Shown here piece after piece: positions 1-8,970 of a DNA stretch of 64,000 bases; within the stretch, counting starts at the first letter, position 1, and the number at the start of each line of letters is the position of its first letter. The notes below the pieces were generated by a model. It did not search any database, was not told the DNA's origin, and was given only the letters and a program-made list of their open reading frames with translations. Origin of the DNA: Streptomyces shenzhenensis (GTDB taxonomy: Bacteria; Actinomycetota; Actinomycetes; Streptomycetales; Streptomycetaceae). Both the position numbers and the translations under genes were made by a program. Location of the stretch: positions 1-64,000 of the forward strand of contig NZ_JAJONF010000022.1 of NCBI RefSeq assembly GCF_021462265.1. Direction: 5' to 3'.

Positions 1-84
1 GTCCTCTTCCTCGCCTCCCCCCTCGCCGCCAACATCACCGGAGCCGAGATCGTCATCGACGGCGGGCAGATCAAGACGATCTGA
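1..84 (+). CDS. SDR oxidoreductase, C-terminal end only
   Basis: The window opens inside a reading frame whose last 27 residues end in ITGAEIVIDGGQ followed by KTI and a TGA stop. This is the usual C-terminus of classical short-chain dehydrogenases/reductases: the strand and Gly-Gly turn that close the Rossmann core after the substrate loop. Cofactor site and catalytic residues lie outside the window, so substrate and exact type (for example ketoreductase) cannot be named. It reads in the same direction as the methyltransferase that starts 204 bases later. Confidence 0.7.
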   Translation, partial: VLFLASPLAANITGAEIVIDGGQIKTI

Positions 85-288
85 TGCCCGCACACGACGC
101 GGAACGGACGGCGGCACCGCTCATGCCGGGCCACCAGCGGACTTGTGCACGAAAGGGCAACCCAGCCGGTCAGCGGGCTTTCCCCGCCCCCTGATCGGTC
201 TCGCGTCACACCGCGTCACGGTTCCGCGCCCGGTCGTCGGCCAAAACATGTTTAGCATTCAACTTCCAACACTCGACTGGAGACACAC

Positions 289-1311
289 ATGTCGGTCAAC
301 GACCCGATCACCCCTGAGCCGCTTCTTCAGCTCGGCCTCGGCTTCATGGCTTCCAAGACGCTGCTGAGCGCGGTGGAGTTGGGAGTCTTCACCGTGCTGG
401 CCGACGGCGGCCGCGACCGTGAGTCCCTCGCCTCCGAGGTGGGGCTGCACCCGAGATCCTCCGCGGACTTCCTCGACGCCCTGGTGTCACTCGGCGTTCT
501 GAGCCGCGACGAGAACGGCGTCTACGGCAACACCCCCGCCGCGGACCTGTTCCTGGACCGGGCCAAGCCGTCGTACGTGGGCGGCATCCTGGAAATGGCC
601 AACACCCGTCTCTTCGGCTTCTGGAACAACCTCACCGACGCCCTGAAGACCGGCGCTCTGCAGAACGAGGTCGCGCACAGCGGCGCCCCGTTCTTCGTCG
701 CCCTCAGCCAGGACCCGGCCGCATGGCGCAACTTCCTCAACGGCATGAACGGCGTCAGCACCCCGCTGGCCGGCGCCCTCGCCGCCGACTTCGACTGGAC
801 CGGCCGCCGCCACGTCATCGACCTCGGCGGAGCCCTCGGCGCCGTCCCGGCCGCGGTACTGCACGCCAACCCGGACATCACCGGCGCCGTCTTCGAACTG
901 CCCCCCGTGCAGCCGGTGTTCGACGAGTTCGCCGCCGCCCACGGCCTGACCGACCGCCTCACCTTCCACGGCGGGGACTTCTTCGCCGACCCGCTGCCCG
1001 CGGCCGACGTCTACGTCATGGGGCAGATCCTCCACGACTGGAACCTGGAACAGCGCCAGTTCCTGCTCAAGAAGGCCTACGACGCGCTGCCCGAGGGCGG
1101 CACCCTCATCGTCTACGACGCCATGATCGACGACGAGCGCCGCCACAACACCTACGGTCTGTTGCTGTCGCTCAACATGCTCATCGACACCGAGGGCGGA
1201 TCCGAGTACACGGTCGCGGACGCCACCGGGTGGCTCCAGGCCGCCGGTTTCGCCAAGGTGGAGGCCCGTCATCTCGTCGGCGGCTACACCGCCGTCTACG
1301 CCACCAAGTGA
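289..1311 (+). CDS. SAM-dependent O-methyltransferase
   Basis: This 340-residue protein has the layout of the plant-type/acetylserotonin O-methyltransferase family. An N-terminal winged-helix dimerisation region (about residues 10-90, with LGLGFMASKTLLSAVELGVF) is followed by a Rossmann SAM domain. The SAM loop reads VIDLGGALGAVPAAVL, a variant of DxGGGxG with Ala for the third Gly. The segment ILHDWNLEQ holds the His-Asp-Trp signature with the likely catalytic base. Such enzymes methylate phenolic or enolic hydroxyls in natural-product pathways; the substrate is unknown. The ATG is preceded by GGAG at 7 bases. The neighbouring SDR end hints at a small-molecule pathway extending left of the window. 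Confidence 0.85.
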   Translation: MSVNDPITPEPLLQLGLGFMASKTLLSAVELGVFTVLADGGRDRESLASEVGLHPRSSADFLDALVSLGVLSRDENGVYGNTPAADLFLDRAKPSYVGGILEMANTRLFGFWNNLTDALKTGALQNEVAHSGAPFFVALSQDPAAWRNFLNGMNGVSTPLAGALAADFDWTGRRHVIDLGGALGAVPAAVLHANPDITGAVFELPPVQPVFDEFAAAHGLTDRLTFHGGDFFADPLPAADVYVMGQILHDWNLEQRQFLLKKAYDALPEGGTLIVYDAMIDDERRHNTYGLLLSLNMLIDTEGGSEYTVADATGWLQAAGFAKVEARHLVGGYTAVYATK

Positions 1312-1610
1312 GCGTGTGGTCCACCGTCCCCGCGCCGGGCAGCGCGCTGCCGAGGACCACAATGGCCGCCAGGCCCCGGCCGCGGCAGCGCACACGGGAC
1401 ACATGCGCCGCCCCCTCCATGACCCACCCGTGAGGGGGCGCGTCCCACGCGCGTGCCACCAGCGCATCCGGCTCCGGCAGGCCGCCGCTGCGGGAGCCGG
1501 AAGGCCGTTGCAAGGTTTCGGCAAGGTCCTGGCAGGCCTTCCGTCCACCGGCAGGGGCAGAGGCCCGGCAGACGAGGGCTGAACCGGCCCGCAGGACAAC
1601 GGGGGACATC
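1312..1610. other. Gene-free stretch with a possible terminator
   Basis: No reading frame here has a ribosome site and family-like content. An interrupted dyad CCGGCTCC (1468-1475) and GGAGCCGG (1493-1500), with a GC-rich spacer, could fold into a terminator hairpin. It lies about 160 bases after the methyltransferase stop, so a role is uncertain. The next gene's ribosome site (GGGGGA) lies at the right edge. Confidence 0.4.
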
Positions 1611-2834
1611 ATGTCGGCGTTGCGGAAGAGTACGGACACGTCGGTCGAGGAACGGGAATGGCTGACGCTCGTGGAACGCAAGACGGTGCTGGTCGTCGTG
1701 CACACCCTCACCTACGGAAAGCGGCTGGTGGACGTCCTGGCGCTGCTGGAGGCCGACTTCAGGGTGCAGGTGGTGTTCACGGCACCGCCGCACGTCTTCG
1801 GCGACGAGGTTCCGCGCTTCCTCCAGGGACTGGGCGGCGCGGTGCTGCCCTGGGACGAGGCGGTGCACATGACGTTCGACCTGGCCCTCACGGCCGGGCC
1901 ACGAGGCGTGGAGAGGATCTCCGCTCCACTGATCACGCTGCCCCACGGGGCCGGTTACCTCAAGCGTCTGGTCTCGGGACCGCATCCGGGTGTGGCCGGA
2001 CTGCGCAGGCAGGACCTCGTACCCGGCGGCCGCCTGCCCGCCGCCGTCGCGGTGCCCCACCGGGCCGAACTGGCCGACCTGGAGCGGCACTGCCCGGAGG
2101 TGCTCCCGCTCACCCACGTGGTCGGCGATCCCGCGTACGACCGGATGGCGGCCAGCCTGCCGCTGCGCGCCGGGTACCGCCGGGCCCTGGGCCTCGCGGA
2201 CGGCGAACAGCTGGTGGTCGTCGTCTCGACCTGGGGTGCGCGCTCGTCCTTCGGCCGGCTCGAGGCGCTGCTGCCCCGGCTCGTCACCGAGCTGCCCGCC
2301 GGGCGGTTCCGGTCCGTTCTCCTCGTCCACCCCAACGTGTGGTCGGGGCACGGTTCCTGGCAGATCCGGGCCTGGCTGGCGCGCTGTGCCGCGCTGGGCA
2401 TCGCGCTCGTACCGCCGGAGGCGGACTGGCGTGCCGTCCTGATCGCCGCGGACTGGATCATCGGCGACCACGGTTCCGTGACGCTGTACGGCACGCTCAC
2501 CGACGCGCCGATCCTGCTGGCCAGTTCACCGGAGCGGGAGATCAACCCCGCCTCGCCCGCCGCCGCCCTCGCCGTGACCGCGCCCGCGCTCTCGCCGACC
2601 CACCCGCTCGTCGCCCAGCTCCAGTACACCGCCGCCGAGTACAACCGGGAGGAGTACGCGGCGATCGCCGCGCGCATCACCTCGGAACCGGGCCGCTTCA
2701 ACCGCAACATGCGGCGGCTCATGTACCGCCTGCTGGGCCTGGGCCAGCCCGCCCATGAACCCGAGACGGTCCCCCTGCCGGAGCCACCGCCGCTGCACAC
2801 GTGGACGCGGGGGCGCAGCGGGGTTCCGGCATGA
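1611..2834 (+). CDS. CDP-glycerol glycerophosphotransferase-like protein
   Basis: The 407-residue protein has a GT-B-like pattern: an N-terminal beta-alpha segment (KTVLVVVHTLTYGKRLVDVL, residues about 24-43), then VVFTAPPHVFG, LPHGAGYLKR near residue 110, and a C-terminal IIGDHGSVTLYGTLTDAPIL near residue 285. The last motif resembles the (T/S)DxSS..(E/D)..(L/F) donor-binding segment of teichoic-acid polymerases and nucleotide-sugar glycosyltransferases. The middle HVVGDPAYDRM is also typical of these proteins. Function is inferred only; it may transfer a phosphoglycerol or sugar group, or be a non-catalytic relative. The ATG has GGGGGA 5 bases upstream. Its stop overlaps the next gene's start (ATGA), so the two are translationally coupled. 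Confidence 0.6.
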   Translation: MSALRKSTDTSVEEREWLTLVERKTVLVVVHTLTYGKRLVDVLALLEADFRVQVVFTAPPHVFGDEVPRFLQGLGGAVLPWDEAVHMTFDLALTAGPRGVERISAPLITLPHGAGYLKRLVSGPHPGVAGLRRQDLVPGGRLPAAVAVPHRAELADLERHCPEVLPLTHVVGDPAYDRMAASLPLRAGYRRALGLADGEQLVVVVSTWGARSSFGRLEALLPRLVTELPAGRFRSVLLVHPNVWSGHGSWQIRAWLARCAALGIALVPPEADWRAVLIAADWIIGDHGSVTLYGTLTDAPILLASSPEREINPASPAAALAVTAPALSPTHPLVAQLQYTAAEYNREEYAAIAARITSEPGRFNRNMRRLMYRLLGLGQPAHEPETVPLPEPPPLHTWTRGRSGVPA

Positions 2835-3349
2835 TGCGCTTCGTCTCCGTCCGGCTGGGGACGGCGCTGCCGTGTCCGCGGACTGCGCAACGGGACGTCG
2901 GACCGGCCCTGCTGCTCCGGATACGGGCAGCCGGGAGGGACTACCGCGTGCTGGCCCGGGCCGGCCTCACCGGGCCCGGCGACCCCTTGGGCGCCGACGG
3001 AACGGCGGTCGCCGCCGACGAGCACTTCGCCGCGGACGCCGGCCCGTGCCTCCAGGACCGGTGGCGGGCCTGTGCCGACGTACTGCACGACCGGCACCCG
3101 CGCCCGTTCGCCGACACGGTGCGCCGGCTGAACGACATCACGGCCGCCCATCCGGGATGCCGCCTGGCTGCGGCTCCCCTGGCCGAGGGCGGCTGGGCGG
3201 TCGCCGACGGGACGAGCCGTACCGTCGTGCCGCTGGCCCACCGGGTCCCTGCGGGCGAACCACTGCTGGCGTCCTGTCTGCACGCCTGGCTGGTCGCGGG
3301 ACACGCGCTCCGGGACATCGAGGACATCCGCCTGTTGCACGGCACGTGA
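2831..3349 (+). CDS. Hypothetical protein coupled to the transferase-like gene
   Basis: This 172-residue protein is not recognised. It starts at an ATG that overlaps the upstream stop codon (ATGA), which sets the start and suggests co-translation. It is rich in Ala and Arg, has no clear signal peptide or membrane helix, and has a mixed alpha/beta look. Recognisable stretches are AADEHFAADAGPCLQDRW and LLASCLHAWLVAGHALRDIE, the latter a probable amphipathic helix. A role as partner of the preceding transferase-like protein is the only contextual guess. Its stop lies 12 bases from the stop of the convergent NB-ARC gene. Confidence 0.55.
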   Translation: MMRFVSVRLGTALPCPRTAQRDVGPALLLRIRAAGRDYRVLARAGLTGPGDPLGADGTAVAADEHFAADAGPCLQDRWRACADVLHDRHPRPFADTVRRLNDITAAHPGCRLAAAPLAEGGWAVADGTSRTVVPLAHRVPAGEPLLASCLHAWLVAGHALRDIEDIRLLHGT

Positions 3350-3361
3350 GCACGGCTGCGG

Positions 3362-5482
3362 CTAGGTTCGCCGGAGCCGGCGGGCGTCCGCCGGACTGGT
3401 GGTCTCGTACAGGGCGAGGGCCCGGGCGTGGAGTTCCTCGGCAAAGGCGTCCTCGCCCCGTTCACGCGCGGTGTCGCCGAGCATCTCCAGGGTGCGGGCC
3501 TGCCAGTGGACCGCGCCGGAGGCGGTGAACACCGCGAGCGCCTCCTCCATCTGCGCGGCGCCCGTGGCCTGGTCGCCGGTCCGGGCCCGGGCCCGGCCGA
3601 GGAAGGCGAGGGCCCGGGCCGCGTCGTGCGGGTCGGCCACCGCGAGGAGCCCTTCCCTGGCCCGGGCGAAGCAGCTGACGGCCCGCTCGGGGTCGTGCTC
3701 GGCGAGTGCGACCTCGCCCAGCACGATCCGGGCGAGGGCCACCCCTCGCGGGTAGCCGCACCCCTCCCAGGTCGTCACCGCGCGATTCAGGTGCGCCACG
3801 GCCTCGGCGAGACGCCCCGCCTCGTAGTGGCAGCCGCCGAGGCCGAGCAGCGCCTGCCCCTCGTCGCGCGCGTCCCCGGCCTCGCGTGCCGCGGACAGGG
3901 ATGCCGAGTACCACTCGGCGGCTTCGCCGGTCCGGCCGGCGGCGCTCAGCCCGATGGCCCCGGAGTTGAGCATCTGCCGTTCGGCCTCGCGGTGCCCGTG
4001 CGCGCGGGCGGCTTCCAGGCCGATGCGGTGCGCCTCGATCCACAGGTCGTAGTGGCGCAGCCGGAGGAACAACGGCCACATGGCGTCGACGAGTTGCCAG
4101 GCCGTGGCGTGCCAGCCGCGGTCGACGGACAGGCGCACGACCGCCATGAGGTGCGTGCGCCGGTCGTGCAGCCAGCCGAGGGCGCTCCGGTCGTCCGTGA
4201 AGGGGGCGGGCAACGAGGAGGGCTCCGCGTAGGTCCGGGGCAGGGTGAGCTGAAGGGGCGTGATGCGGCTCTGGGCCGCGGTCGCGACCTGCAGGTACCA
4301 GTCGGCGACCCGTCGCAGAGTGCGGGCGCGGTCCGCTTCGCTGTCCGTCGCGGTCGCGCGGTCCCGGGCGTGGATCCGGACGAGATCGTGGAAACGGAAC
4401 GCGTCCGGGCCGATGTCCTCCAGCACATTGGCCTCGACGAGTTCGTCCAGTCGCCGCTCCGCCCACTCGAGGGACGTCGCACAGGCCGCGGCGGCCGTCC
4501 GGGAGTCGAAGTCGGGCAGTGGCAGCAGGCCGAGGGCCCGGTACGTCCGGGCGGCCTCCGGGTCCAGTACCGCGTACGACGCGTCCAGGGCCTTGCGCAC
4601 GGTCGCCTCCCCTTCGACTTCCAGTACGGCCAGCCGGCCGGCGTCCGGTGCGAGTGCGTCCGCCAGTGCGGCGACGGGCTGTCTCGGCCGGGCGGCGAAC
4701 CGGGCGGAGGCGAGGCACACCGCGAGGGGCAGGCCCGCGCAGAGGTTCACGACCTGGCGGACCGCGGCCAGGTCGTCCGAGACCCGGTCCTCACCGGCAC
4801 CCCGGATGAACAGCTCCACCCCGGCGGCGGGACCGAGCGCCTGCACCTGGTGGAACTCCGCTCCGTCCAGGCGCAGTCCCGTCAGCCGGCGTCGGCTGGT
4901 CACGACGACGAGGCTGCGGGGCCCGCCCGGTAACAACGGCCGGATCTGTGCCGCGGTGAAGGCGTTGTCCAGCATGACCGCGATGCTCAGGTCCGCGGTG
5001 ACCGACCGCCACAGGGACGCCTGCTCCGCCAGGTCGACGGGCACCGCCCATGAGCCGAGCGCCCGCAGGAACCGGCCGAGGATCTCACCCGGACCGGCCG
5101 GTCCGTCCGCCGCGTGTCCGCGCAGGTCGGCGTACAACTGCCCGCCCGGGAAAGCGGATTCGTGTCCGTGCAGCCATCGGGAGACCAGGGTGGTCTTGCC
5201 GATCCCGGCCGGGCCGTTCACCACGATCAGCGGCTGCCGGGTCCCGGCGCCCGGGTGTCGTGCGAGCAGCCCGTCCAGGGCGGCCAGTTCGGCATGCCGG
5301 TCGGTGAAGTGCGCTGGTACCGGCAGAAGTTGACGGGGTGTCGGCGGTCGCGGCGGGGCGGTCCGGACGTGGATACCTCCGTGGACGTCGCGGGCCTGGA
5401 CCGTGGGTCCGTAGAACTGCGCCGAGCCGCCGATGGCATTGCTGCTCTGACTCCCGCGGCCGTCGCTGCGCGCCGCACTCAT
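3362..5482 (-). CDS. NB-ARC/TPR regulator without DNA-binding domain
   Basis: This 706-residue protein belongs to the AfsR-like STAND ATPases but lacks the N-terminal SARP winged helix. After a short low-complexity N-terminus, residues about 60-330 form an NB-ARC unit with Walker A VVNGPAGIGKTTLVS, a Walker-B-like region SIAVMLDNA and VVVTSRRRL. A winged-helix-like linker (YRALGLLPLPDFD) follows, then C-terminal TPRs (for example EAAEWYSASLSAAREAGDARD and AVAHLNRAVTTWE). Such proteins sense ligands or partner proteins and switch by nucleotide. The ATG at 5482 is preferred over an upstream ATG because GGGGGA lies just before it. It is divergent from the SARP activator, and the shared promoter region holds a perfect palindrome at 5566-5575. 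A modulator of the SARP protein is possible but inferred. Confidence 0.75.
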   Translation of the reverse strand: MSAARSDGRGSQSSNAIGGSAQFYGPTVQARDVHGGIHVRTAPPRPPTPRQLLPVPAHFTDRHAELAALDGLLARHPGAGTRQPLIVVNGPAGIGKTTLVSRWLHGHESAFPGGQLYADLRGHAADGPAGPGEILGRFLRALGSWAVPVDLAEQASLWRSVTADLSIAVMLDNAFTAAQIRPLLPGGPRSLVVVTSRRRLTGLRLDGAEFHQVQALGPAAGVELFIRGAGEDRVSDDLAAVRQVVNLCAGLPLAVCLASARFAARPRQPVAALADALAPDAGRLAVLEVEGEATVRKALDASYAVLDPEAARTYRALGLLPLPDFDSRTAAAACATSLEWAERRLDELVEANVLEDIGPDAFRFHDLVRIHARDRATATDSEADRARTLRRVADWYLQVATAAQSRITPLQLTLPRTYAEPSSLPAPFTDDRSALGWLHDRRTHLMAVVRLSVDRGWHATAWQLVDAMWPLFLRLRHYDLWIEAHRIGLEAARAHGHREAERQMLNSGAIGLSAAGRTGEAAEWYSASLSAAREAGDARDEGQALLGLGGCHYEAGRLAEAVAHLNRAVTTWEGCGYPRGVALARIVLGEVALAEHDPERAVSCFARAREGLLAVADPHDAARALAFLGRARARTGDQATGAAQMEEALAVFTASGAVHWQARTLEMLGDTARERGEDAFAEELHARALALYETTSPADARRLRRT

Positions 5483-5706
5483 ACCGCCCGTCCCCCTTCG
5501 ACCGGTTGCCCGCCACATCGATCGAGGCCGTCCTACCCACGCCGCGCCGCGCTCGATGCGGATCACGAACGTTCGGCTACGCCACGGAGGGGCGATTCAG
5601 CCAGTCCACCGGCGTCCCGGTCCCGTTCCGCACGGAACCGCACCTGGAAACACTCTCCGCTCCCTGTCATGCTCGTCGGTCCATGGCATGTCCATTCCCC
5701 ACTGCC
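5483..5706. promoter_or_regulatory. Divergent promoter region with palindrome CGAACGTTCG
   Basis: The region separates the two divergent TPR regulators and must hold both promoters. A perfect 10-bp palindrome CGAACGTTCG lies at 5566-5575. The 11-mer ACGAACGTTCG recurs at 8844-8854, just before the small secreted-peptide gene, so it could be an operator shared by the cassette. No convincing -10/-35 pair can be assigned by eye. Confidence 0.45.
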
Positions 5707-8700
5707 ATGTTCGTCGAACGGCCGGACCAGCGGGAGGCGCTGGTGGAGTTCCAGGTACTGGGCCCGGTGGGTCTCCGGGTGGACGGTCGGCGGGTGGAGC
5801 TCGGCTCCGACAAGGAGCGGGCCCTCATGGCCGCGCTCGCGTTGGACGCGGGCCGGCCGGTCGCGCTGGACGTGCTCATGGACCGGCTCTGGGACGGCGA
5901 GCCGCCGCCGCGCGCCCGCGAGAACACGCACAGCTATGTCTCGCGGCTCCGCCGGCGATTACGGCTGGCCGGCCCGGCGTCCCCGAGCGCACCCCGCATC
6001 ATCAGCCGAGCGCACACGTACACCTTGGAGGCCGCCCGCGAATCCGTCGACTGGCGCCGCTTCCAGGATCTCGTGGCACAGGCCGGTGCCGCCGCGGCGG
6101 GCGGTGACGACGAGCGGGCGGCCGCCCTCCTCGACCGCGCCGAACGCCTGTGGCGGGGCGAGGCGCTGGCAGGGCTGCCCGGCCTGTGGGCCGAAACCGT
6201 GCGCCGGACCCTGGCGGAACGGCGGCTCAGCGCCACCGTCTCCAGGGTCGGCGCCTGTCTTCGGCTGGGCCGGTTCACGGAAGTGAGCGCCGAACTGTCC
6301 GCCCTCGTCGACCGGCACCCGGGCGACGAGACGCTGGCGGGTCAGCTGATACTGGCGTACTACGGCAGCGACCGGTACACCGAGGCGTTACGAGTGCACC
6401 AGGAGACCCGTCAGCTGCTGATGACGCAGTACGGCTCCCGCCCCGGCGCCGAGCTGAACCGCCTGCATCGCGGGATCCTCGATCGCGTACCGGCCGCCGA
6501 TCTGGTCCGGGGCCGGCCGGACGCGTCCCGCCCGGCCGCGGCCCCGCCGCCTCCGCGTCCGCACCGGCCGAGGAACCTGCCGCATCAGCCGCCCCTGGTC
6601 GGGCGTCGCGCGGAACTGCAGGCGCTGAGCACAGCGGTCGACGCCGCGGCCGAGGACGGCACGGTGATCAGCCTGGAGTGCGTCAGCACGGTCAGCGGGA
6701 TGGCCGGAATCGGCAAGACCGCCGTGGCCGTGCACGGCGCGCGCCGGCTCGCCGAGCGGTACCCCGCCGCCCAGCTGTACGTGGACCTTCGCGGCCACTC
6801 CCCCGCCGGCGAACCGCTCGGTGCCGGGGCGGCCCTGGCCACGCTGCTGCGGCTGCTCGGCACGCCCGCGGAGACCATTCCCGTGGAGCTGGAGGCCCGC
6901 GCCGCGCTGTGGCAGACCATGCTGGCCGAGCGCCGGGCCGTGATCGTCCTCGACGACGCGGTGAGCGCCGACCAGATCCGCCCGCTGCTGCCGAGCGGTT
7001 CGCCCTCACTGACGATCATCACGAGCCGACGCCACCTGACCGGCCTGCCGCACGCCCGGCACATCCCGCTCGACGTACTGCCGACCGACGACGCCATCGC
7101 CCTGTTCCGCGCGTTCGCCGGCGGGGAACGCACCCTGGACATCCAGGAGATGACCCGAATCGTCCGGACATGCGGTCACCTTCCGCTGGCGATCGAGCTG
7201 GTGGCGAGCCGCTTCCGCGCGCATCCCGCTTGGACCCTCACCACACTCGCCGACCGCCTGATGCGCAGCGAGGGCCGGCTGGACGAGCTCAGGGACGCCG
7301 AGCGGGAGATGGTCCGCGCCTTCGACCTCACGTACCAGACCCTCACGGAAGAACAGCGCACGGCGTTCCGCCGGCTCAGCATGATTCCCGGCCCGGACGT
7401 CACGGCGGACTCCGCCGCCGCCTCGCTCGGCCTTCCCCCCGCCGCCGCGGAACGCGTGCTGGAGTCGCTGCTGGCCTGCCACCTGCTCCGCGAGCCGACC
7501 CCGGACAGGTACCAGTTCCACGACCTCCTGCGCGAGTACGGCCACCAGAGGTCCCTCACCGACGACACCGAGCCGGACCGCGCCGCCGTCCTCCGCCGCC
7601 TCGTGGACTTCCGCGTCGCCGCCGCCGAGCACGCCGACCGTCTCGCGTACCCTCGCCGCACCAGGCCCGCTCCGCCGCCGGACCACGGCCGCACCCGCCT
7701 CCCCCACTGGCCGGACGCCCCGGCCGCTCGGTCCTGGCTTGCCACCGAGCGCGCGAACCTGCTGGCCACGGAGGTCCAGGCCCGCAGCCGGGGACACCAC
7801 GGCGCCGCCGCCCGGCTCGCCTACGCCATGGCCGGTTTCCTCGACGAGGAGTGCCACTGGCACGACGCCAGGACCGTGCTCCAGCACGCCGCCGACCACT
7901 GGACCCGGACCGGCGAACAGGCCGCGCTGTGCCGCACTCTGCTCCACCTCAGCGCCGTCCATGCCCACACCGCCCGCTACCGGGAAGCGGCCGAGACCGG
8001 CGACCGGGCCCTGCGGATCGCCCGTGCGACCGGAGACACGGAGGCGGAGGCCGAGGTACTGCGCACGCTCGGCACCCTGAACTGGCACCTGGGCGACCAC
8101 CGGGCCGCGCTCGTCCTCTTCCAGAAGTCGTTCGCCATCACCACGCGGTCCGGAGATTCCCTGGACCGTGCGCGCCTGCACAACAACATGGCGGTCACCC
8201 TGCTGTTTCTCGGTGAACACGACCGCGCGCTCGAACACTTCGAGAAATCACTCAGCGGGTTCACGGAGGCCGGTGACCACGCGGCAGTCGGAAAGACACT
8301 CAACAACATCGGTGACTTATACATGCGTCGCGGAGATCTGGATTCCGCCCGTCGCGCGTTCGAGGAATCGCTGGCTTTTCTGGAGCGCTCCGGCAACCGC
8401 TACGACCGTGCCACCGTGCGCGGCAGCCTGGCCGACGCCCTCACGGAATCGGGCGACATCACCGCGGCTCTCCCCCTTTACCAGGAAACCCTGACGGAGT
8501 TCCGCGAACTCGGTGACCGAAAGAGCCAAGCCGACACATTGATCGGTCTGGGAGAGGCACACCGGAAAGCAGGTGCCACCGAGAAGGCCGTACGGCAGCT
8601 TCTGGACGCCCTTGACATCGCCCGCATGATCGGCGCGGCCCACCAGGAGATACAGGCACTGCACCGCATCGGGCAGACCTATTTCGACGCCGGCCGGTTC

Positions 8701-8874
8701 GACACGGCGAGGGAACACCTGGAGGCCGCGGTTTCGCTGGCCGAGCACACCCATGACGCCGACGAGAAAACGAAGGCGGAAAGCGTCTTGACGGAGGTGC
8801 GGCTGGCGTCGGGGACGGCCGCCGAGCCCCGGACGCCAATGCAACGAACGTTCGATCTACCTGGCAGTAATTAA
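5707..8874 (+). CDS. SARP-family activator with NB-ARC and TPR domains
   Basis: An AfsR-type regulator of about 1055 residues. The N-terminus (VEFQVLGPVGLRVDGRRVEL onward) is an OmpR-like winged helix, followed by the bacterial transcriptional activation domain (about 110-260, including YYGSDRYTEALRVHQETRQL). NB-ARC comes next, with Walker A GMAGIGKTA at about 331-339 and VIVLDDAVSADQIRPLLP. The C-terminal third carries at least six TPRs (for example FDTAREHLEAAVSLAEHTH). SARPs bind direct repeats and recruit RNA polymerase at antibiotic promoters. Three in-frame TTA codons (5959, 6388, 8317) imply bldA-dependent translation. The start could also be ATG 5683; neither has a strong ribosome site. 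The secreted-peptide gene follows after 96 bases, and the C-terminal TPRs are a plausible peptide sensor. Confidence 0.88.
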   Translation: MFVERPDQREALVEFQVLGPVGLRVDGRRVELGSDKERALMAALALDAGRPVALDVLMDRLWDGEPPPRARENTHSYVSRLRRRLRLAGPASPSAPRIISRAHTYTLEAARESVDWRRFQDLVAQAGAAAAGGDDERAAALLDRAERLWRGEALAGLPGLWAETVRRTLAERRLSATVSRVGACLRLGRFTEVSAELSALVDRHPGDETLAGQLILAYYGSDRYTEALRVHQETRQLLMTQYGSRPGAELNRLHRGILDRVPAADLVRGRPDASRPAAAPPPPRPHRPRNLPHQPPLVGRRAELQALSTAVDAAAEDGTVISLECVSTVSGMAGIGKTAVAVHGARRLAERYPAAQLYVDLRGHSPAGEPLGAGAALATLLRLLGTPAETIPVELEARAALWQTMLAERRAVIVLDDAVSADQIRPLLPSGSPSLTIITSRRHLTGLPHARHIPLDVLPTDDAIALFRAFAGGERTLDIQEMTRIVRTCGHLPLAIELVASRFRAHPAWTLTTLADRLMRSEGRLDELRDAEREMVRAFDLTYQTLTEEQRTAFRRLSMIPGPDVTADSAAASLGLPPAAAERVLESLLACHLLREPTPDRYQFHDLLREYGHQRSLTDDTEPDRAAVLRRLVDFRVAAAEHADRLAYPRRTRPAPPPDHGRTRLPHWPDAPAARSWLATERANLLATEVQARSRGHHGAAARLAYAMAGFLDEECHWHDARTVLQHAADHWTRTGEQAALCRTLLHLSAVHAHTARYREAAETGDRALRIARATGDTEAEAEVLRTLGTLNWHLGDHRAALVLFQKSFAITTRSGDSLDRARLHNNMAVTLLFLGEHDRALEHFEKSLSGFTEAGDHAAVGKTLNNIGDLYMRRGDLDSARRAFEESLAFLERSGNRYDRATVRGSLADALTESGDITAALPLYQETLTEFRELGDRKSQADTLIGLGEAHRKAGATEKAVRQLLDALDIARMIGAAHQEIQALHRIGQTYFDAGRFDTAREHLEAAVSLAEHTHDADEKTKAESVLTEVRLASGTAAEPRTPMQRTFDLPGSN

Positions 8875-8970
8875 ATCCGCAACCATTACACTCGTTCAAT
8901 TAGCCATATAAGCTGAAGATCACTACGCTCCCCTCCGTACTGCCGATCACTCAAGGAGGGGCACGTCCAG
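8875..8970 (+). promoter_or_regulatory. AT-rich promoter region of the small peptide gene
   Basis: The 96 bases between the SARP gene and the peptide gene are unusually AT-rich for this DNA. TATAAG at 8907-8912 is a fair -10 element, with TTACAC 15 bases upstream as a weak -35. CGTTCAAT (8893-8900) ends 6 bases before the -10, and CGTTCGAT (8849-8856) lies exactly 44 bases (4 x 11) upstream. That spacing suits SARP binding on one helix face, but two short matches are weak evidence. The ribosome site AAGGAGGGG lies at 8953-8961. Confidence 0.45.

Noticed and set aside
1296..2471. Minus-strand frame antisense to the transferase-like gene
   Set aside because: Low-complexity, and it overlaps a coupled plus-strand pair with proper starts.
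5338..5706. Upstream extension of the SARP protein by about 120 residues
   Set aside because: The extra residues are Arg/Pro-rich and overlap the divergent gene's start. The SARP domain begins right after the start near 5707.
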